DNA of 64,000 nucleotides from the NCBI RefSeq assembly GCF_018129025.1, contig NZ_JAAEDI010000032.1, forward strand, positions 1 to 64,000. Reading direction: 5' to 3'. Positions 38,328 through 47,164 of this stretch are shown piece by piece (the stretch's first letter is position 1; every line of letters begins with the position of its first letter). This DNA comes from Neoroseomonas terrae. GTDB taxonomy: Bacteria; Pseudomonadota; Alphaproteobacteria; Acetobacterales; Acetobacteraceae. A program made the translations under genes and the position numbers. The notes under the pieces are model-generated. The model was not told the origin of the DNA and made no database searches. It saw nothing but the letters and a program-made list of their open reading frames with translations.

Positions 38328-38879
38328 TCAATCCTTGCCGAAGGTCTTGGCGCCGATCACGCGCTGGCCGATCAGGGCCGCGGCGGGGCGGAAGGTGTTG
38401 AAGGCCATGCGGATCACGGCATCGACGGTCGGCGCGATGTCCTCCGGCGTGTCGGCGCGCTTCACCAGCGTGCCCATGGCTTCCAGCACCGCCTGGGTGG
38501 CGTTGCCCATCGGCACCTGGGCCGGGTTGAACTCCCCGAAATCGCCGCGCATCGTCACCAGCATCGGCATCGGGCAGCGATGGATGTGCGACAGCGACAG
38601 CATGTTGATGCAGTTGCCGACGCCGGAGGACTGCATCAGCAGCACCGACTTGTCCCCGCCGAGCCAGGCGCCCTGCATCAGGGCGATGCCTTCTTCCTCG
38701 GTCGTCAGGGTGGTGACGATGATCTCGTTGTCGGCCAGGCAGCGCTTGATCAGGCGAGAATGGCCCGCATCCGGCACCAGGCAGACCTGCCGGATCTCGT
38801 GCTTCTTCAGCAGGTCGTAGATCTGGTCCGGCCAGGCGTCGGCAGCATCCGGCGCCTTGTCGATCGCGTTGGGATCCAT
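38328..38879 (-). CDS. ThDP-dependent 2-oxoacid decarboxylase, alpha (Pyr-domain) subunit
   Basis: 183 residues forming the pyrimidine-binding half. The catalytic glutamate for ThDP activation is in TTLTTEEEGIALMQGAWLGG, and the start (IYDLLKKHEIRQVCLVPD) plus SSGVGNCINMLSL are as in ComD/sulfopyruvate decarboxylase alpha. First gene of the operon alpha, beta, Bug, dehydrogenase, MmgE/PrpD. It diverges from eutB across 87 bases, which must contain both promoters. Confidence 0.88.
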   Translation of the reverse strand: MDPNAIDKAPDAADAWPDQIYDLLKKHEIRQVCLVPDAGHSRLIKRCLADNEIIVTTLTTEEEGIALMQGAWLGGDKSVLLMQSSGVGNCINMLSLSHIHRCPMPMLVTMRGDFGEFNPAQVPMGNATQAVLEAMGTLVKRADTPEDIAPTVDAVIRMAFNTFRPAAALIGQRVIGAKTFGKD

Positions 38880-38966
38880 CCGTTTCCTCGGAAATTCAGG
38901 CTGCCTGCATCCTAGGGCGAGGCGTCGGGCTGGCAAGACCGCCGCTCGGCGCGGCATCATGAGGCC

Positions 38967-40331
38967 ATGCCCTTCGCGCAGACCATCGGCGGCACGCGTT
39001 ACGTCTTCGGAGACCTGAAGGCGCTGATGGCGCGCGCCACGCCGCCGCGGTCGGGCGACGCGCTGGCCGGGGTGGCGGCGGAGAGTGCGGCCGAGCGGGT
39101 TGCCGCCCAGCGCGCCCTGGCCGACCTGCCGCTGGCGCATTTCCTGTCCGAGGCCGTGATTCCCTATGAGGCCGACGAGGTCACGCGGCTGATCATGGAC
39201 CGCCACGACGTGGCGGCCTTCGCACCGGTCCGACACCTGACGGTCGGCGGCTTCCGCGACTGGTTGCTGGCGGCCGATCCCGCCGCGGTCACGGCGCTGG
39301 CGCCGGGCCTGACGCCGGAGATGGTCGCCGCCGTCTCCAAGATCATGCGCGTGGCGGACCTGATCCAGGTCGCGGCGAAGTGCCGCGTCATCACGCGCTT
39401 CCGCAACACGATCGGCCTGCCGGGCACGCTGTCCATCCGCCTGCAGCCCAACCACCCGACCGACGATCCGCGCGGCATCGCGGCCTCGGTGCTGGACGGG
39501 CTGCTGTTGGGCGCGGGCGACGCGGTGATCGGCGTGAACCCGGCGACCGACAATGTCGAGGCGGTGATGCGCGTGCTCGACATGCTCGACACCGTGCGGG
39601 ACCGCTTCGCCATCCCGACGCAATCCTGCGTGCTGTCGCACGTGACGACGACGATGCTGGCGATGGATCGCGGCGCACCGGTCGACCTGGTATTCCAGTC
39701 CATCGGCGGTACCGAGGCGACCAACACTTCCTTCGGCGTGTCGCTCTCTACGCTGCGGGAGGCGCGCGAGCAGGCATTGTCGCTGAAGCGCGGCACGGTC
39801 GGCGACAACGTGATGTATTTCGAGACCGGCCAGGGCAGCGCGCTGTCCGCCGAGGCGCATCACGGCGTCGACCAGCAGACCATCGAGGCCCGCGCCTACG
39901 CCGTTGCGCGCGAATTCGCACCGTTGCTGGTCAACACCGTCGTCGGCTTCATCGGCCCGGAATACCTGTTCGACGGCAAGCAGATCATCCGCGCCGGGCT
40001 CGAGGATCATTGCTGCGGCAAGTTGCTCGGCCTGCCGATGGGGGTCGATGTCTGCTACACCAACCATGCCGAGTCCGATCAGGACGACATGGATACGCTG
40101 CTGACCTGCCTCGCGGTCGCCGGCGTGACCTATGTGATGGGCGTGCCCGGCGCGGATGACGTGATGCTTGCGTACCAATCAACTTCTTTCCATGACGGGC
40201 TGACGGCGCGGGCGATGCTCGGCAAGCGCGCGGCGCCGGAGTTCGAGGAATGGCTTGCGCGCATGGGCATCGGGAGCGACACGGATCGCATCCCCGCGCG
40301 GCTTTCGCCGGCGCTGATTGGCTTGTCGTGA
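38967..40331 (+). CDS. eutB: Ethanolamine ammonia-lyase large subunit
   Basis: Adenosylcobalamin-dependent catalytic subunit, 454 residues, converting ethanolamine to acetaldehyde and ammonia. Typical segments: GGTRYVFGDLKALMA at the start, ADLIQVAAKCRVITRFRNTIGLPGTLS, SIRLQPNHPTDDP, GVNPATDN, SVLDGLLLGAGDAVIG, FQSIGGTEATNTSFG, and the C-terminal DVCYTNHAESDQDDMD with MGVPGADDVML. No microcompartment shell, reactivase (eutA) or aldehyde dehydrogenase genes accompany it here. The GTG of eutC overlaps its stop. Confidence 0.96.
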   Translation: MPFAQTIGGTRYVFGDLKALMARATPPRSGDALAGVAAESAAERVAAQRALADLPLAHFLSEAVIPYEADEVTRLIMDRHDVAAFAPVRHLTVGGFRDWLLAADPAAVTALAPGLTPEMVAAVSKIMRVADLIQVAAKCRVITRFRNTIGLPGTLSIRLQPNHPTDDPRGIAASVLDGLLLGAGDAVIGVNPATDNVEAVMRVLDMLDTVRDRFAIPTQSCVLSHVTTTMLAMDRGAPVDLVFQSIGGTEATNTSFGVSLSTLREAREQALSLKRGTVGDNVMYFETGQGSALSAEAHHGVDQQTIEARAYAVAREFAPLLVNTVVGFIGPEYLFDGKQIIRAGLEDHCCGKLLGLPMGVDVCYTNHAESDQDDMDTLLTCLAVAGVTYVMGVPGADDVMLAYQSTSFHDGLTARAMLGKRAAPEFEEWLARMGIGSDTDRIPARLSPALIGLS

Positions 40332-41050
40332 CGACGCCGTCGCTCTGGCGCGACCTGCGACGCTTCACCGACGCCCGTGTCGGGTTGGGCCGCGCCGGCA
40401 CGGCGCAGCCGACCGCTGCGCATCTGGATTTCCAGGAAGCGCATGCCCGCGCACGGGATGCGGTGTGGTCGGGGCTCGATGTGCGGGCGCTGGAGGTGGC
40501 GCTCGACCGCCCGGTGCGGCGCGTCCGCAGCGCCGCGCCGGATCGCCGGACCTTCCTGCTGCGGCCGGATCTCGGGCGGCGCCTGGCCGACGACACCGAA
40601 CTGCCGCGCGCGCCCGGCACAGTTGCCATCGTCATCGCGGATGGTCTCTGCGCCATCGGCGTGCAGCGCCACGCGCCGGCCGTGCTGCAACGCCTGCTGC
40701 CGCTGCTGCCTCTCCCCGTCGGCCCGATCGTCATTGCCGAACAGGCCCGCGTCGCGCTCGGTGACGACATCGCCGAACGTCTCGGCGCCGCCGCCGTCGT
40801 GGTGATGATCGGTGAGCGCCCGGGGCTTTCGGCGACCGACAGCCTCGGCCTCTACCTCACCTGGACGCCGCGCCGCGGGCGCACGGATGCCGAGCGCAAC
40901 TGCATCAGCAATATCCGCCCCGGCGGCCTGACCTATGACGAAGCCGCCGCCAAGGCCGCCTGGCTGCTGCGCGCCGCGCAGACGCTCGGCGCGACCGGCG
41001 TTGCGCTGAAGGACGACATGCCTGCTACCGCCCTGCCCGCGCCATGCTGA
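40328..41050 (+). CDS. eutC: Ethanolamine ammonia-lyase small subunit
   Basis: 240 residues. Conserved blocks VGLGRAGTAQPTAAHLDFQEAHARARDAV are seen (first half RVGLGRAGTAQPT, second half LDFQEAHARARDAV), then IVIADGLCAIGVQRHA, VMIGERPGLSATDSLGLYLTW and ERNCISNIRPGGLTYDEAA, which form the cobalamin-side contact with EutB. The GTG start coincides with the eutB stop. The 3' end overlaps arfB by seven bases. Confidence 0.95.
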   Translation: MTTPSLWRDLRRFTDARVGLGRAGTAQPTAAHLDFQEAHARARDAVWSGLDVRALEVALDRPVRRVRSAAPDRRTFLLRPDLGRRLADDTELPRAPGTVAIVIADGLCAIGVQRHAPAVLQRLLPLLPLPVGPIVIAEQARVALGDDIAERLGAAAVVVMIGERPGLSATDSLGLYLTWTPRRGRTDAERNCISNIRPGGLTYDEAAAKAAWLLRAAQTLGATGVALKDDMPATALPAPC

Positions 41051-41472
41051 TTCGCGTCACCGCCCGTATCGCCATCGAGGAGGATGAGCTGACGGAGGAT
41101 TTCCTCCGCGCCTCCGGCCCCGGCGGGCAGAACGTCAACAAGTTGGAGACGGCGGTTCAGCTCCGCTTCGCCGCGATGGCCTCGTCCAACCTGCCGGAGG
41201 CGGTGAAGATGCGGCTCGCGACGCTCGCCGGGCGGCGCATGACGAAGGACGGCGTGCTTGTCATCACGGCGCAGCGGCACCGGATGCGCGAACGCAACCG
41301 TGAAGATGCTCTCGAGCGGCTGCTGGCGTTGTTGCGGGAGGCCGCGACGCCACCACCGCCGCCGCGCCGGGAGACCAAGCCCTCCCGTGCCGCCAAGGCC
41401 CGCCGCGTCGATGAGAAGACCCGTCGCGGCACCACGAAGCGCCTGCGCAGCGGCAGGCCTGGAGACGAATGA
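41044..41472 (+). CDS. arfB: Alternative ribosome-rescue factor / ICT1-like peptidyl-tRNA hydrolase
   Basis: 142 residues. The GGQ catalytic tripeptide is at residues 27-29 in RASGPGGQNVNKLET, as in ArfB (YaeJ) and mitochondrial ICT1. No codon-recognition domain. The C-terminal tail is long and basic (RRETKPSRAAKARR), matching the part of ArfB that threads into the empty mRNA channel. It releases peptides from stalled ribosomes. Embedded at the end of the eut genes by overlap, and overlaps the next gene by 4 bases. Confidence 0.94.
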   Translation: MLIRVTARIAIEEDELTEDFLRASGPGGQNVNKLETAVQLRFAAMASSNLPEAVKMRLATLAGRRMTKDGVLVITAQRHRMRERNREDALERLLALLREAATPPPPPRRETKPSRAAKARRVDEKTRRGTTKRLRSGRPGDE

Positions 41473-41870
41473 TGCCGACCCGCCCCTGCCGCATCCTGAC
41501 CGTCGCCATCGAGCGCGACGCCCGCGACGTCTACGCCTTCGCCTCGCAGCCGAAGAACCTGCCGCGTTGGGCGGCTGGCCTTGGTTCCGGCGTGACGCGG
41601 GACGGCGACGACTGGCTCGTGGACGCGCCGCAGGGCCGTCTGCGCATGCGCTTCGCGCCGCGGAACGACTACGGCGTGATCGATCACACCGTCATCCTGC
41701 CCGATGGCAGTGAGGTCGACGTGCCCGTCCGCATCCTGCCGAACGCATCGGGCGCGGAGGTGATCTTCGCCCTGTTCCGCCAGCCTGGCATGTCGGACGC
41801 CGATTTCGAGCGCGACGCCACGGCGGTCGCCGGCGACCTCGCGACGCTCAAGCGCCTGCTCGAAGCCTGA
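41469..41870 (+). CDS. SRPBCC-like small protein
   Basis: 133 residues, cytosolic. The pattern VAIERDARDVYAFASQPKNLPRWAAGL matches the entrance of START/SRPBCC (polyketide-cyclase-like) folds, followed by beta strands (DDWLVDAPQGRLRMRFAP) and a C-terminal helix. Ligand unknown. Overlaps arfB at the start; its stop directly abuts the stop of the convergent Gln-rich gene, with no intergenic base. Confidence 0.8.
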   Translation: MMPTRPCRILTVAIERDARDVYAFASQPKNLPRWAAGLGSGVTRDGDDWLVDAPQGRLRMRFAPRNDYGVIDHTVILPDGSEVDVPVRILPNASGAEVIFALFRQPGMSDADFERDATAVAGDLATLKRLLEA

Positions 41871-42371
41871 CTATCGCCGCAGCGTGTCCATGAAGCGCTG
41901 GTGGTTCCAGTCGTTCTGCCGCTGCTGCTGCTGATACTGCTGCTGTTGCTGCTGGAACTGGAACTGCTGCTGCTGCATGCGCTGCTGGTGGTCCCAGGCC
42001 TGCTGCTGCGGCGAGTACCCGCCGGCGTTCGGCGCCATGCCACCACCGCCACCCATCATCCCGCCGCCGAAGGCCTGCTGGTACGCCATCATCACCTGCT
42101 GGGCGCCCATCTGGTACATCTGGCAGGCCTGCGGATTGCCCTGCTGGCAGGCCATCTGCGCCTGCATCAGCTCCTGCGCCGCCTGCTGAAGTTGCGGCAC
42201 CAGCATGCAGCCCTGCTGATTGCCCTGCTGGCACTGCATGTTCGCGGCCTGCATCATCTGCATCAGCGGCTGGCCCACCTGCGGGTCCAGCCCCTGCGCC
42301 GCCGCCGGCTGCGCCATGCCAAGGGCGATCGCGATCGCCCCACCCAACCCGATCAGCCCCGACTTCGCCAC
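41871..42371 (-). CDS. Secreted Gln-rich protein of unknown function
   Basis: 166 residues. GTG 42371 is chosen because it gives a good signal peptide (AKSGLIGLGGAIAIALGMAQPAAA would be its core; cut after AAA) and has GAGGA nine bases upstream. The mature part has paired cysteines in two near-repeats (MQCQQGNQQGCMLV and MACQQGNPQACQMY), a Gly/Met patch and a Gln-rich tail with long Q runs. Family not recognised. Located in the periplasm, possibly a structural or assembly-prone protein (inference). Confidence 0.78.
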   Translation of the reverse strand: MAKSGLIGLGGAIAIALGMAQPAAAQGLDPQVGQPLMQMMQAANMQCQQGNQQGCMLVPQLQQAAQELMQAQMACQQGNPQACQMYQMGAQQVMMAYQQAFGGGMMGGGGGMAPNAGGYSPQQQAWDHQQRMQQQQFQFQQQQQQYQQQQRQNDWNHQRFMDTLRR

Positions 42372-42459
42372 CGCGCCATTCCTCGTTCCCGACGCCGTGA
42401 TCTTATGCCGGAACGGATCGGCCCTGTACCCGAAATGCTTCGCTGTCCGATCGCGCGGG

Positions 42460-43194
42460 TCAGCCCAGCATCTGCCCGCCATCCACCACGATGGTCTGCC
42501 CCGTCACCCACCGCGCCAGCGGCGAGGCGAGGAACATCACCACATCCGCGACCTCCTCGGGCGCGCCGAGCCGCCCGAACGGGATCCCCGCCAGGATGCG
42601 GTTGTACAGCTTGGGATCGTCCGTCCGCCGCTTCTCCCAGGACCCGCCGGGGAACTCGATCGAACCCGGCGCGACGGAATTCACGCGAATGCCGTCCTTC
42701 GCATACATCGACGCCTGGGACGCCGTGTAGTTGATCACTAGCGCCTTCACCGCCGCATAGGCCGGCGACCGTGTGGACGGCGCGAGGCCCGAGATCGAGG
42801 TGGTGTTGACGACACACCCCTTCGACGCGCGCAGGTGAGGCAGCGCCGCGTTCGACGCCCGCACCGTCGCCATGACATCGACATCGAGGCCGCGCTTCCA
42901 GGCCTCCTCGGTATCCGGTGCCCCGAAGCCGGACGCGTTGTTGACCAGCACATCGATGCCACCGAGCGTCCCCGCGGCAGCCTCGACCCACGCGGCGATC
43001 TGCCCGGCGTCCGCCAGGTCCGTCGGCTGGACATGGGCGATGCCCTCCGCCGTCAGCGCCGCCAGCCCATCCGCCCCGCGCGCGCAGGCCGACACCTTCG
43101 CCCCGGCTTTCGTGAAGCCGAGCGCGATCGACCGCCCGATCCCGCGGCTGCCGCCCGCCACCAACACCCGCTTCCCCGTGAAGTCGAAGCCCAT
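42460..43194 (-). CDS. Short-chain dehydrogenase/reductase
   Basis: 244-residue classical SDR. Cofactor loop VAGGSRGIGRS near residue 12, structural NNASGFG, catalytic Ser in NTTSISGL, Tyr and Lys in YAAVKAL, and the C-terminal GQTIVVDGGQMLG. An NADP preference is possible from the basic residue in the loop. Substrate unknown. Monocistronic; divergent from the GT4 gene across 123 bases. Confidence 0.92.
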   Translation of the reverse strand: MGFDFTGKRVLVAGGSRGIGRSIALGFTKAGAKVSACARGADGLAALTAEGIAHVQPTDLADAGQIAAWVEAAAGTLGGIDVLVNNASGFGAPDTEEAWKRGLDVDVMATVRASNAALPHLRASKGCVVNTTSISGLAPSTRSPAYAAVKALVINYTASQASMYAKDGIRVNSVAPGSIEFPGGSWEKRRTDDPKLYNRILAGIPFGRLGAPEEVADVVMFLASPLARWVTGQTIVVDGGQMLG

Positions 43195-43317
43195 CGCGCG
43201 ATCTCCGTTCCGATCGGCGCCATCCTGGCGCGGCCCCGGCCGCGCGGCCAGAGTGGTTGCCCACCCGCCGGATTGCCGGCATCAAGCGACCGGTCGCGGC
43301 ACAGGGAGACGGGGCGC

Positions 43318-44583
43318 GTGGTTCAGGCGCTGTTCATCCACCAGAACTTCCCGGGGCAGTATCGGCACCTCGCGCCGCTCATCTCCCGGCGCAAGGGCGC
43401 GCGCGTCATCGGCCTTGGTGAACGGGCCAACCAGTCGCCACCGGGCCCTACGCATGTGCGCTACGCCGCGCCCGAGAGTGCCGGCGAGAAGACCCATCGC
43501 TACCTCCGCCCGGTCGAATCCGCGGTGCGCCGCGGCCAGGCCGTCGCCCGCGCCCTGATCGGACTGAAGCAGAAGGGCTTCACCCCCGACATCATCTGCT
43601 GTCATCCCGGCTGGGGCGAAGGGCTTTATCTGCGCGACGTCTTCCCCGACGCGAAGCAGCTCCAGTACTGCGAATTCTACTATCAGGCCGTGGGTGGCGA
43701 CGTCGGCTTCGACCCGTCGCAGGAAGTCACGCTGGACGAGATGGCGCGCGTGCGCACCCTGAACATGACGCAGACCCAGTCGCTCGAGGCGACGGATTGG
43801 GGGGTCTCGCCCACGCTCTGGCAGCGCAGCCGCTATCCGGACTTCATCCGCGCCAAGACCTCGGTCGTCCATGAAGGGGTGGATGCCAGCTTCGCCACGC
43901 CGAACGGCGCGGCGAACGTCAAGCTGCCGGACGGCTTCACCGCATCCAAGGAGGAGGAGGTCGTCACCTTCGTCTCCCGCAACCTCGAACCCTATCGCGG
44001 CTTCGATGTCTTCATGCGCGCCCTTCCCGAGATCCTGGCCCGGCGCCCCAAGGCCCATGCGGTGATCGTCGGCGGGGAGGAGCGCGGCTATGGCCGCCTG
44101 CCCGCGGGGGGCAAGTCATGGAAGGCCACGATGCTGGAGGAAGTCGGCGCGAAGCTCGACATGTCGCGCGTCCACTTCACCGGCCGCATCCCGCATGAAG
44201 GGCTTGTCGCGCTGTTCCGCCTGACGAAGGCGCATGTCTACTACACCTATCCCTTCGTCCTTTCCTGGTCGCTGGTCGAGGCGATGGGTTGCGAGGCGCT
44301 CATCATCGGTTCCGACACCCCGCCGCTCGCCGAGGTGGTGGAGCACGAGAAGAACGGCATCCTGCTGCCCTTCTTCGATCATGCCCGCATGGCCGACGCG
44401 GTGGTCGATGCGCTCGCGAACCCCGATCGCTACGCGCCGCTGCGCAAGGCCGCGCGCCGCACCATGCTGGAGCGCTTCGACCTGCACGCGCACTGCCTGC
44501 CGCTGCAGGTGAAGCTGTTCGACGCCATCCTGGAAGGCCGCCCCGGCACCAGCGCAATCCCTGACCGCGGAGCCGCGCCATGA
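43318..44583 (+). CDS. Family 4 glycosyltransferase
   Basis: GT-B-fold enzyme of 421 residues. Early block FIHQNFPGQYRHLAP, then CCHPGWGEGLYLRDVFP, and the C-terminal donor-binding region with VTFVSRNLEPYRGFDVFM, VHFTGRIPHEGLVALF and LSWSLVEAMGCEALIIGSD with the E-x7-E pattern. It likely builds a surface polysaccharide or glycolipid. GTG 43318 has AGGGAGA upstream and gives the homologous N-terminus; the frame is open far upstream without support. Translationally coupled to the asparaginase gene (ATGA), an odd functional pairing. Confidence 0.9.
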   Translation: MVQALFIHQNFPGQYRHLAPLISRRKGARVIGLGERANQSPPGPTHVRYAAPESAGEKTHRYLRPVESAVRRGQAVARALIGLKQKGFTPDIICCHPGWGEGLYLRDVFPDAKQLQYCEFYYQAVGGDVGFDPSQEVTLDEMARVRTLNMTQTQSLEATDWGVSPTLWQRSRYPDFIRAKTSVVHEGVDASFATPNGAANVKLPDGFTASKEEEVVTFVSRNLEPYRGFDVFMRALPEILARRPKAHAVIVGGEERGYGRLPAGGKSWKATMLEEVGAKLDMSRVHFTGRIPHEGLVALFRLTKAHVYYTYPFVLSWSLVEAMGCEALIIGSDTPPLAEVVEHEKNGILLPFFDHARMADAVVDALANPDRYAPLRKAARRTMLERFDLHAHCLPLQVKLFDAILEGRPGTSAIPDRGAAP

Positions 44584-45575
44584 GCTTCGTTCCCCTCGCC
44601 GAGATCCGTCGCGGCGGCATTCTGGAAAGCCTGCATTACGGCGTCGCCGTCGTCGCGGATGCAGAAGGCCGCATCCTGCAATCCTGGGGCGATCCGGCCT
44701 TCGCGACCTTTCCCCGGTCTTCGCTGAAGCCGTTCCAGGCGATACCGCTGGTCGAGACCGGTGCCGCGGACGCCGCCGGGCTGACGGAGGAACACCTGGC
44801 GCTCGCCTGCGCCTCCCACTCGGCCGAGGATTTCCAGGTCGCGCTGGTGCGCGGCTGGCTGGACCGCCTGGGCCTGACGGAATCGGCGCTGGTCTGCGGG
44901 CCGGACATGCCGCGCAGCCAGGCGGACCAGTCGGCGATCTGGCGTTCAGGCGGCGATCGTTCGCGCGTTTATCACAACTGTTCCGGCAAGCATTGCGGCT
45001 TCCTGACGCTGACGAAGCACCTCGGCGCGCCGGTCGCGACCTACAATGACCCGGCGCACCCCGCGCAACGCCTCTACATCGAGGCCTTCTCCGAACTGCT
45101 CGGCGAGGACGCGTCGTCGCTTCCGCGCGGCATCGACGGCTGCGGGCTGCCGGCCATCGCGCTGCCGATGCGGGCGATGGCCCGGGCCGCCGCGCGCTGG
45201 GCGGCGGCGAGGGTCGCGACGGACGCCCGCCGCACCGCCATCCGCCGCCTGCAATCGGCCATCCGCGCCTATCCCGACCACCTTTCCGGCCGGGATTCGG
45301 CCACCGGCAAGATCGTCCGCGCCACCCAGGGCCGCGTGCTGCTGAAGGGCGGTGCGGAGGGCTTCGTGGTGGGCTTCGTGCCCGACCAGGGCCTCGGCAT
45401 CGCGGTGAAGTTCGCCGATGGCGCGTCGCGCGCAAAGATGGGGGTCTTCGCCGCGCTGCTCGGGCGGTTGGGGCTGGCCGATGCGGCGGAGAGCCTGGCG
45501 GATGAAGTGGAGGGCGACATCCGCGACAGCAACGGGAACACCGTTGGGGTGATCAAGGTGACGCTGCCCGCATAG
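44580..45575 (+). CDS. Class-3 (ReAV-type) L-asparaginase
   Basis: 331 residues of the asparaginase II family (PF06089), unrelated to the E. coli enzymes. The SxxK-like catalytic segment is RSSLKPFQ (Ser-Ser-Leu-Lys). The zinc/lysine site is NCSGKHCG and the second cysteine lies in GCGLPAIALPM, corresponding to Cys135, Lys138 and Cys189 of the Rhizobium etli enzyme. CASHSAEDFQ is another family block. Cytosolic. Coupled to the GT4 gene; followed by repeat copy G. Confidence 0.92.
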   Translation: MSFVPLAEIRRGGILESLHYGVAVVADAEGRILQSWGDPAFATFPRSSLKPFQAIPLVETGAADAAGLTEEHLALACASHSAEDFQVALVRGWLDRLGLTESALVCGPDMPRSQADQSAIWRSGGDRSRVYHNCSGKHCGFLTLTKHLGAPVATYNDPAHPAQRLYIEAFSELLGEDASSLPRGIDGCGLPAIALPMRAMARAAARWAAARVATDARRTAIRRLQSAIRAYPDHLSGRDSATGKIVRATQGRVLLKGGAEGFVVGFVPDQGLGIAVKFADGASRAKMGVFAALLGRLGLADAAESLADEVEGDIRDSNGNTVGVIKVTLPA

Positions 45576-45580
45576 TCGCG

Positions 45581-45822
45581 CTGTTGGAGAGGGGCTTTGC
45601 CCCTCTCCAAACCTCACCCCAGCAAAGGCCGAAGGGCCTTTGCAATCCTCACCTTGGTGCAGTGCGCCAAGCGCGCGGACGGCGCCAAACCCGTTTCTGT
45701 GCAACCACCTTGGTCGGACGGTCTGGTTTGCCTGCTGCGCCCGGCGCCAGCAGATTGCGGTCCAGGATGCCCAGCATCCTGGCGGGGTGGTTCGGAGGGG
45801 CGGAGCCCCTCCGATCTCCAAC
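45581..45822 (+). repeat. Two-armed palindromic intergenic repeat, copy G (variant stems)
   Basis: First hairpin lengthened to GGAGAGGGGC-TTT-GCCCCTCTCC (45586-45608); AAAGGCCGAAGGGCCTTT conserved. The right-arm hairpin is CCAGGATGC-CCA-GCATCCTGG in place of CCAGGGGGT-CCA-ACCCCCTGG: four stem positions changed on each side and pairing is kept, and the CCA loop is unchanged. Closing hairpin to 45822. It lies between convergent genes; no gene in 45576-45897. Confidence 0.9.
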
Positions 45823-45897
45823 GGCGGAAGCAGGAAGGCGCTTAAGTCTTAGACAGCCGGGGCGCGAGGACAGGCAATGGACCTTGCCGGCGCAACT

Positions 45898-47154
45898 TCA
45901 CCCCATAGCCGGCGCCGACCAAGCGATCCGGCCCACTTCCCCGCAGGCTGTGCACTCGGCCTTCCACGCCCCGTGTTCGGCCCCGCAGGCGCTGCACCGC
46001 CACACGGGCGCCCCAGGGGCGCTCGCTGCCCCGCGCAGCCAGCGCGCCTGCGCCGCTCGCGCGTCGGCGGTGTCCCCATGCTCGGCTTCTTCGAGTTCCG
46101 CCAGCATCAGGTATGCCCGGCGATCGGCGTGGCCGGCGGCGGTCAGGGCTTCCAGCTCCGCGCGCGCCCGGCCGGTCAGCCCGGCATCGAGGGCGACGCG
46201 TGCCATCAGCAGCCGGCTTTCCAGATGGTCGGGGTTGCGGTGGATCAGATCTTCCACCGCCTTCACGCGGGCCAGCGGCGCCGGTGTGCCGGCAATCCAG
46301 GCAGCGCCGATATCCGGGTGCGGTGCGGCGACCCAGGCCTGCTCCAGCGCCGCCCGCGCGCGGCGGGTGCTGCCGGCGGCCGAGAGCCGCTTCGCGTGGG
46401 CGATCGCGGCGGGCGCGAAGCCCGGGTCGGCGGTGAACGCCTGCTTCTCCAGCTCGGCGGCTCGCGCAGCATCGGTCTCCTGCTCGGCGGCGGCGAGGGC
46501 CAGGGCAGCCCGCGGCCCGCCGGGCGGTGAGAGCGCCAGCGCCTCGCGCCAGTCATGCGTGCGCAGGGCCAGCACCTGCCGTTCCTCGCGCAGCCAGGCC
46601 GCGCCCGGCTGGGCGGCCTCGGCCTCCTTGGCCAGCCGGTGGGCGGCTTCCCAGTCCTGCCGCTGCATGGCCTGGCGCAACAGGCCGCGCAGGCCGAGGA
46701 AACGGGCGTCCGGGCGCTCGGCCAGCGCCTTGAAGGCATCGGCCGCCATGTCCTCCCGCCCGGCGAGGCGGGCGGCCTCGGCGGCCAGCAGCAGGGTCTG
46801 CGGCGTGTCGCCTAGCAGGTGGCGGGCACGGCGCACCTCGATGCGCGCGGCTTCCGGCGTGCCGGCGGCGAGCGCCACCAGGGCGCGCGTGACGGCGGCA
46901 TCGCCATCAGTGCGGCGGCGGTCCGCCCGCTGCGCCCGGCGCTGCGCCGGCACGCGGCCGAGCGCACGCAGGGCGGTGAAGACGCCATGCAGCAGCCCGA
47001 AGCCGATGACGAGTGCCAGCAGCGCGATCGGGAGGCCGACGCCGATCCACAATTCGCCGACCTGCACCTCGATGGTGCCGCCGGTTTCGGCCAGCCAGAA
47101 GGCGAGCGCGGTGACGGCCGCGAGCGCGACCAACACCCATAGGGCACGACGCAT
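45898..47154 (-). CDS. hemY: HemY-family membrane TPR protein
   Basis: 418 residues. Two N-terminal helices (about 3-22 and 38-60) with the HemY_N signature LAETGGTIEVQVGELWIGVG. TPR-like helical repeats follow. The C-terminus carries a CxxC-x12-CxxC zinc-ribbon-like module (CSACGAEHGAW, then ECTACG), comparable to the rubredoxin-like tail of LapB. This is the proteobacterial HemY of the hemCDXY region, not protoporphyrinogen oxidase; its exact role in haem synthesis is unsettled. Last in the run hemD, mic60, hemY. Confidence 0.92.
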   Translation of the reverse strand: MRRALWVLVALAAVTALAFWLAETGGTIEVQVGELWIGVGLPIALLALVIGFGLLHGVFTALRALGRVPAQRRAQRADRRRTDGDAAVTRALVALAAGTPEAARIEVRRARHLLGDTPQTLLLAAEAARLAGREDMAADAFKALAERPDARFLGLRGLLRQAMQRQDWEAAHRLAKEAEAAQPGAAWLREERQVLALRTHDWREALALSPPGGPRAALALAAAEQETDAARAAELEKQAFTADPGFAPAAIAHAKRLSAAGSTRRARAALEQAWVAAPHPDIGAAWIAGTPAPLARVKAVEDLIHRNPDHLESRLLMARVALDAGLTGRARAELEALTAAGHADRRAYLMLAELEEAEHGDTADARAAQARWLRGAASAPGAPVWRCSACGAEHGAWKAECTACGEVGRIAWSAPAMG

Positions 47155-47164
47155 GCTGTCCCCC

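Noticed and set aside
38967..41050. Ethanolamine-utilisation microcompartment
   Set aside because: Only eutB and eutC are present; flanking genes are arfB and an unrelated operon, and no shell protein or eut regulator occurs.
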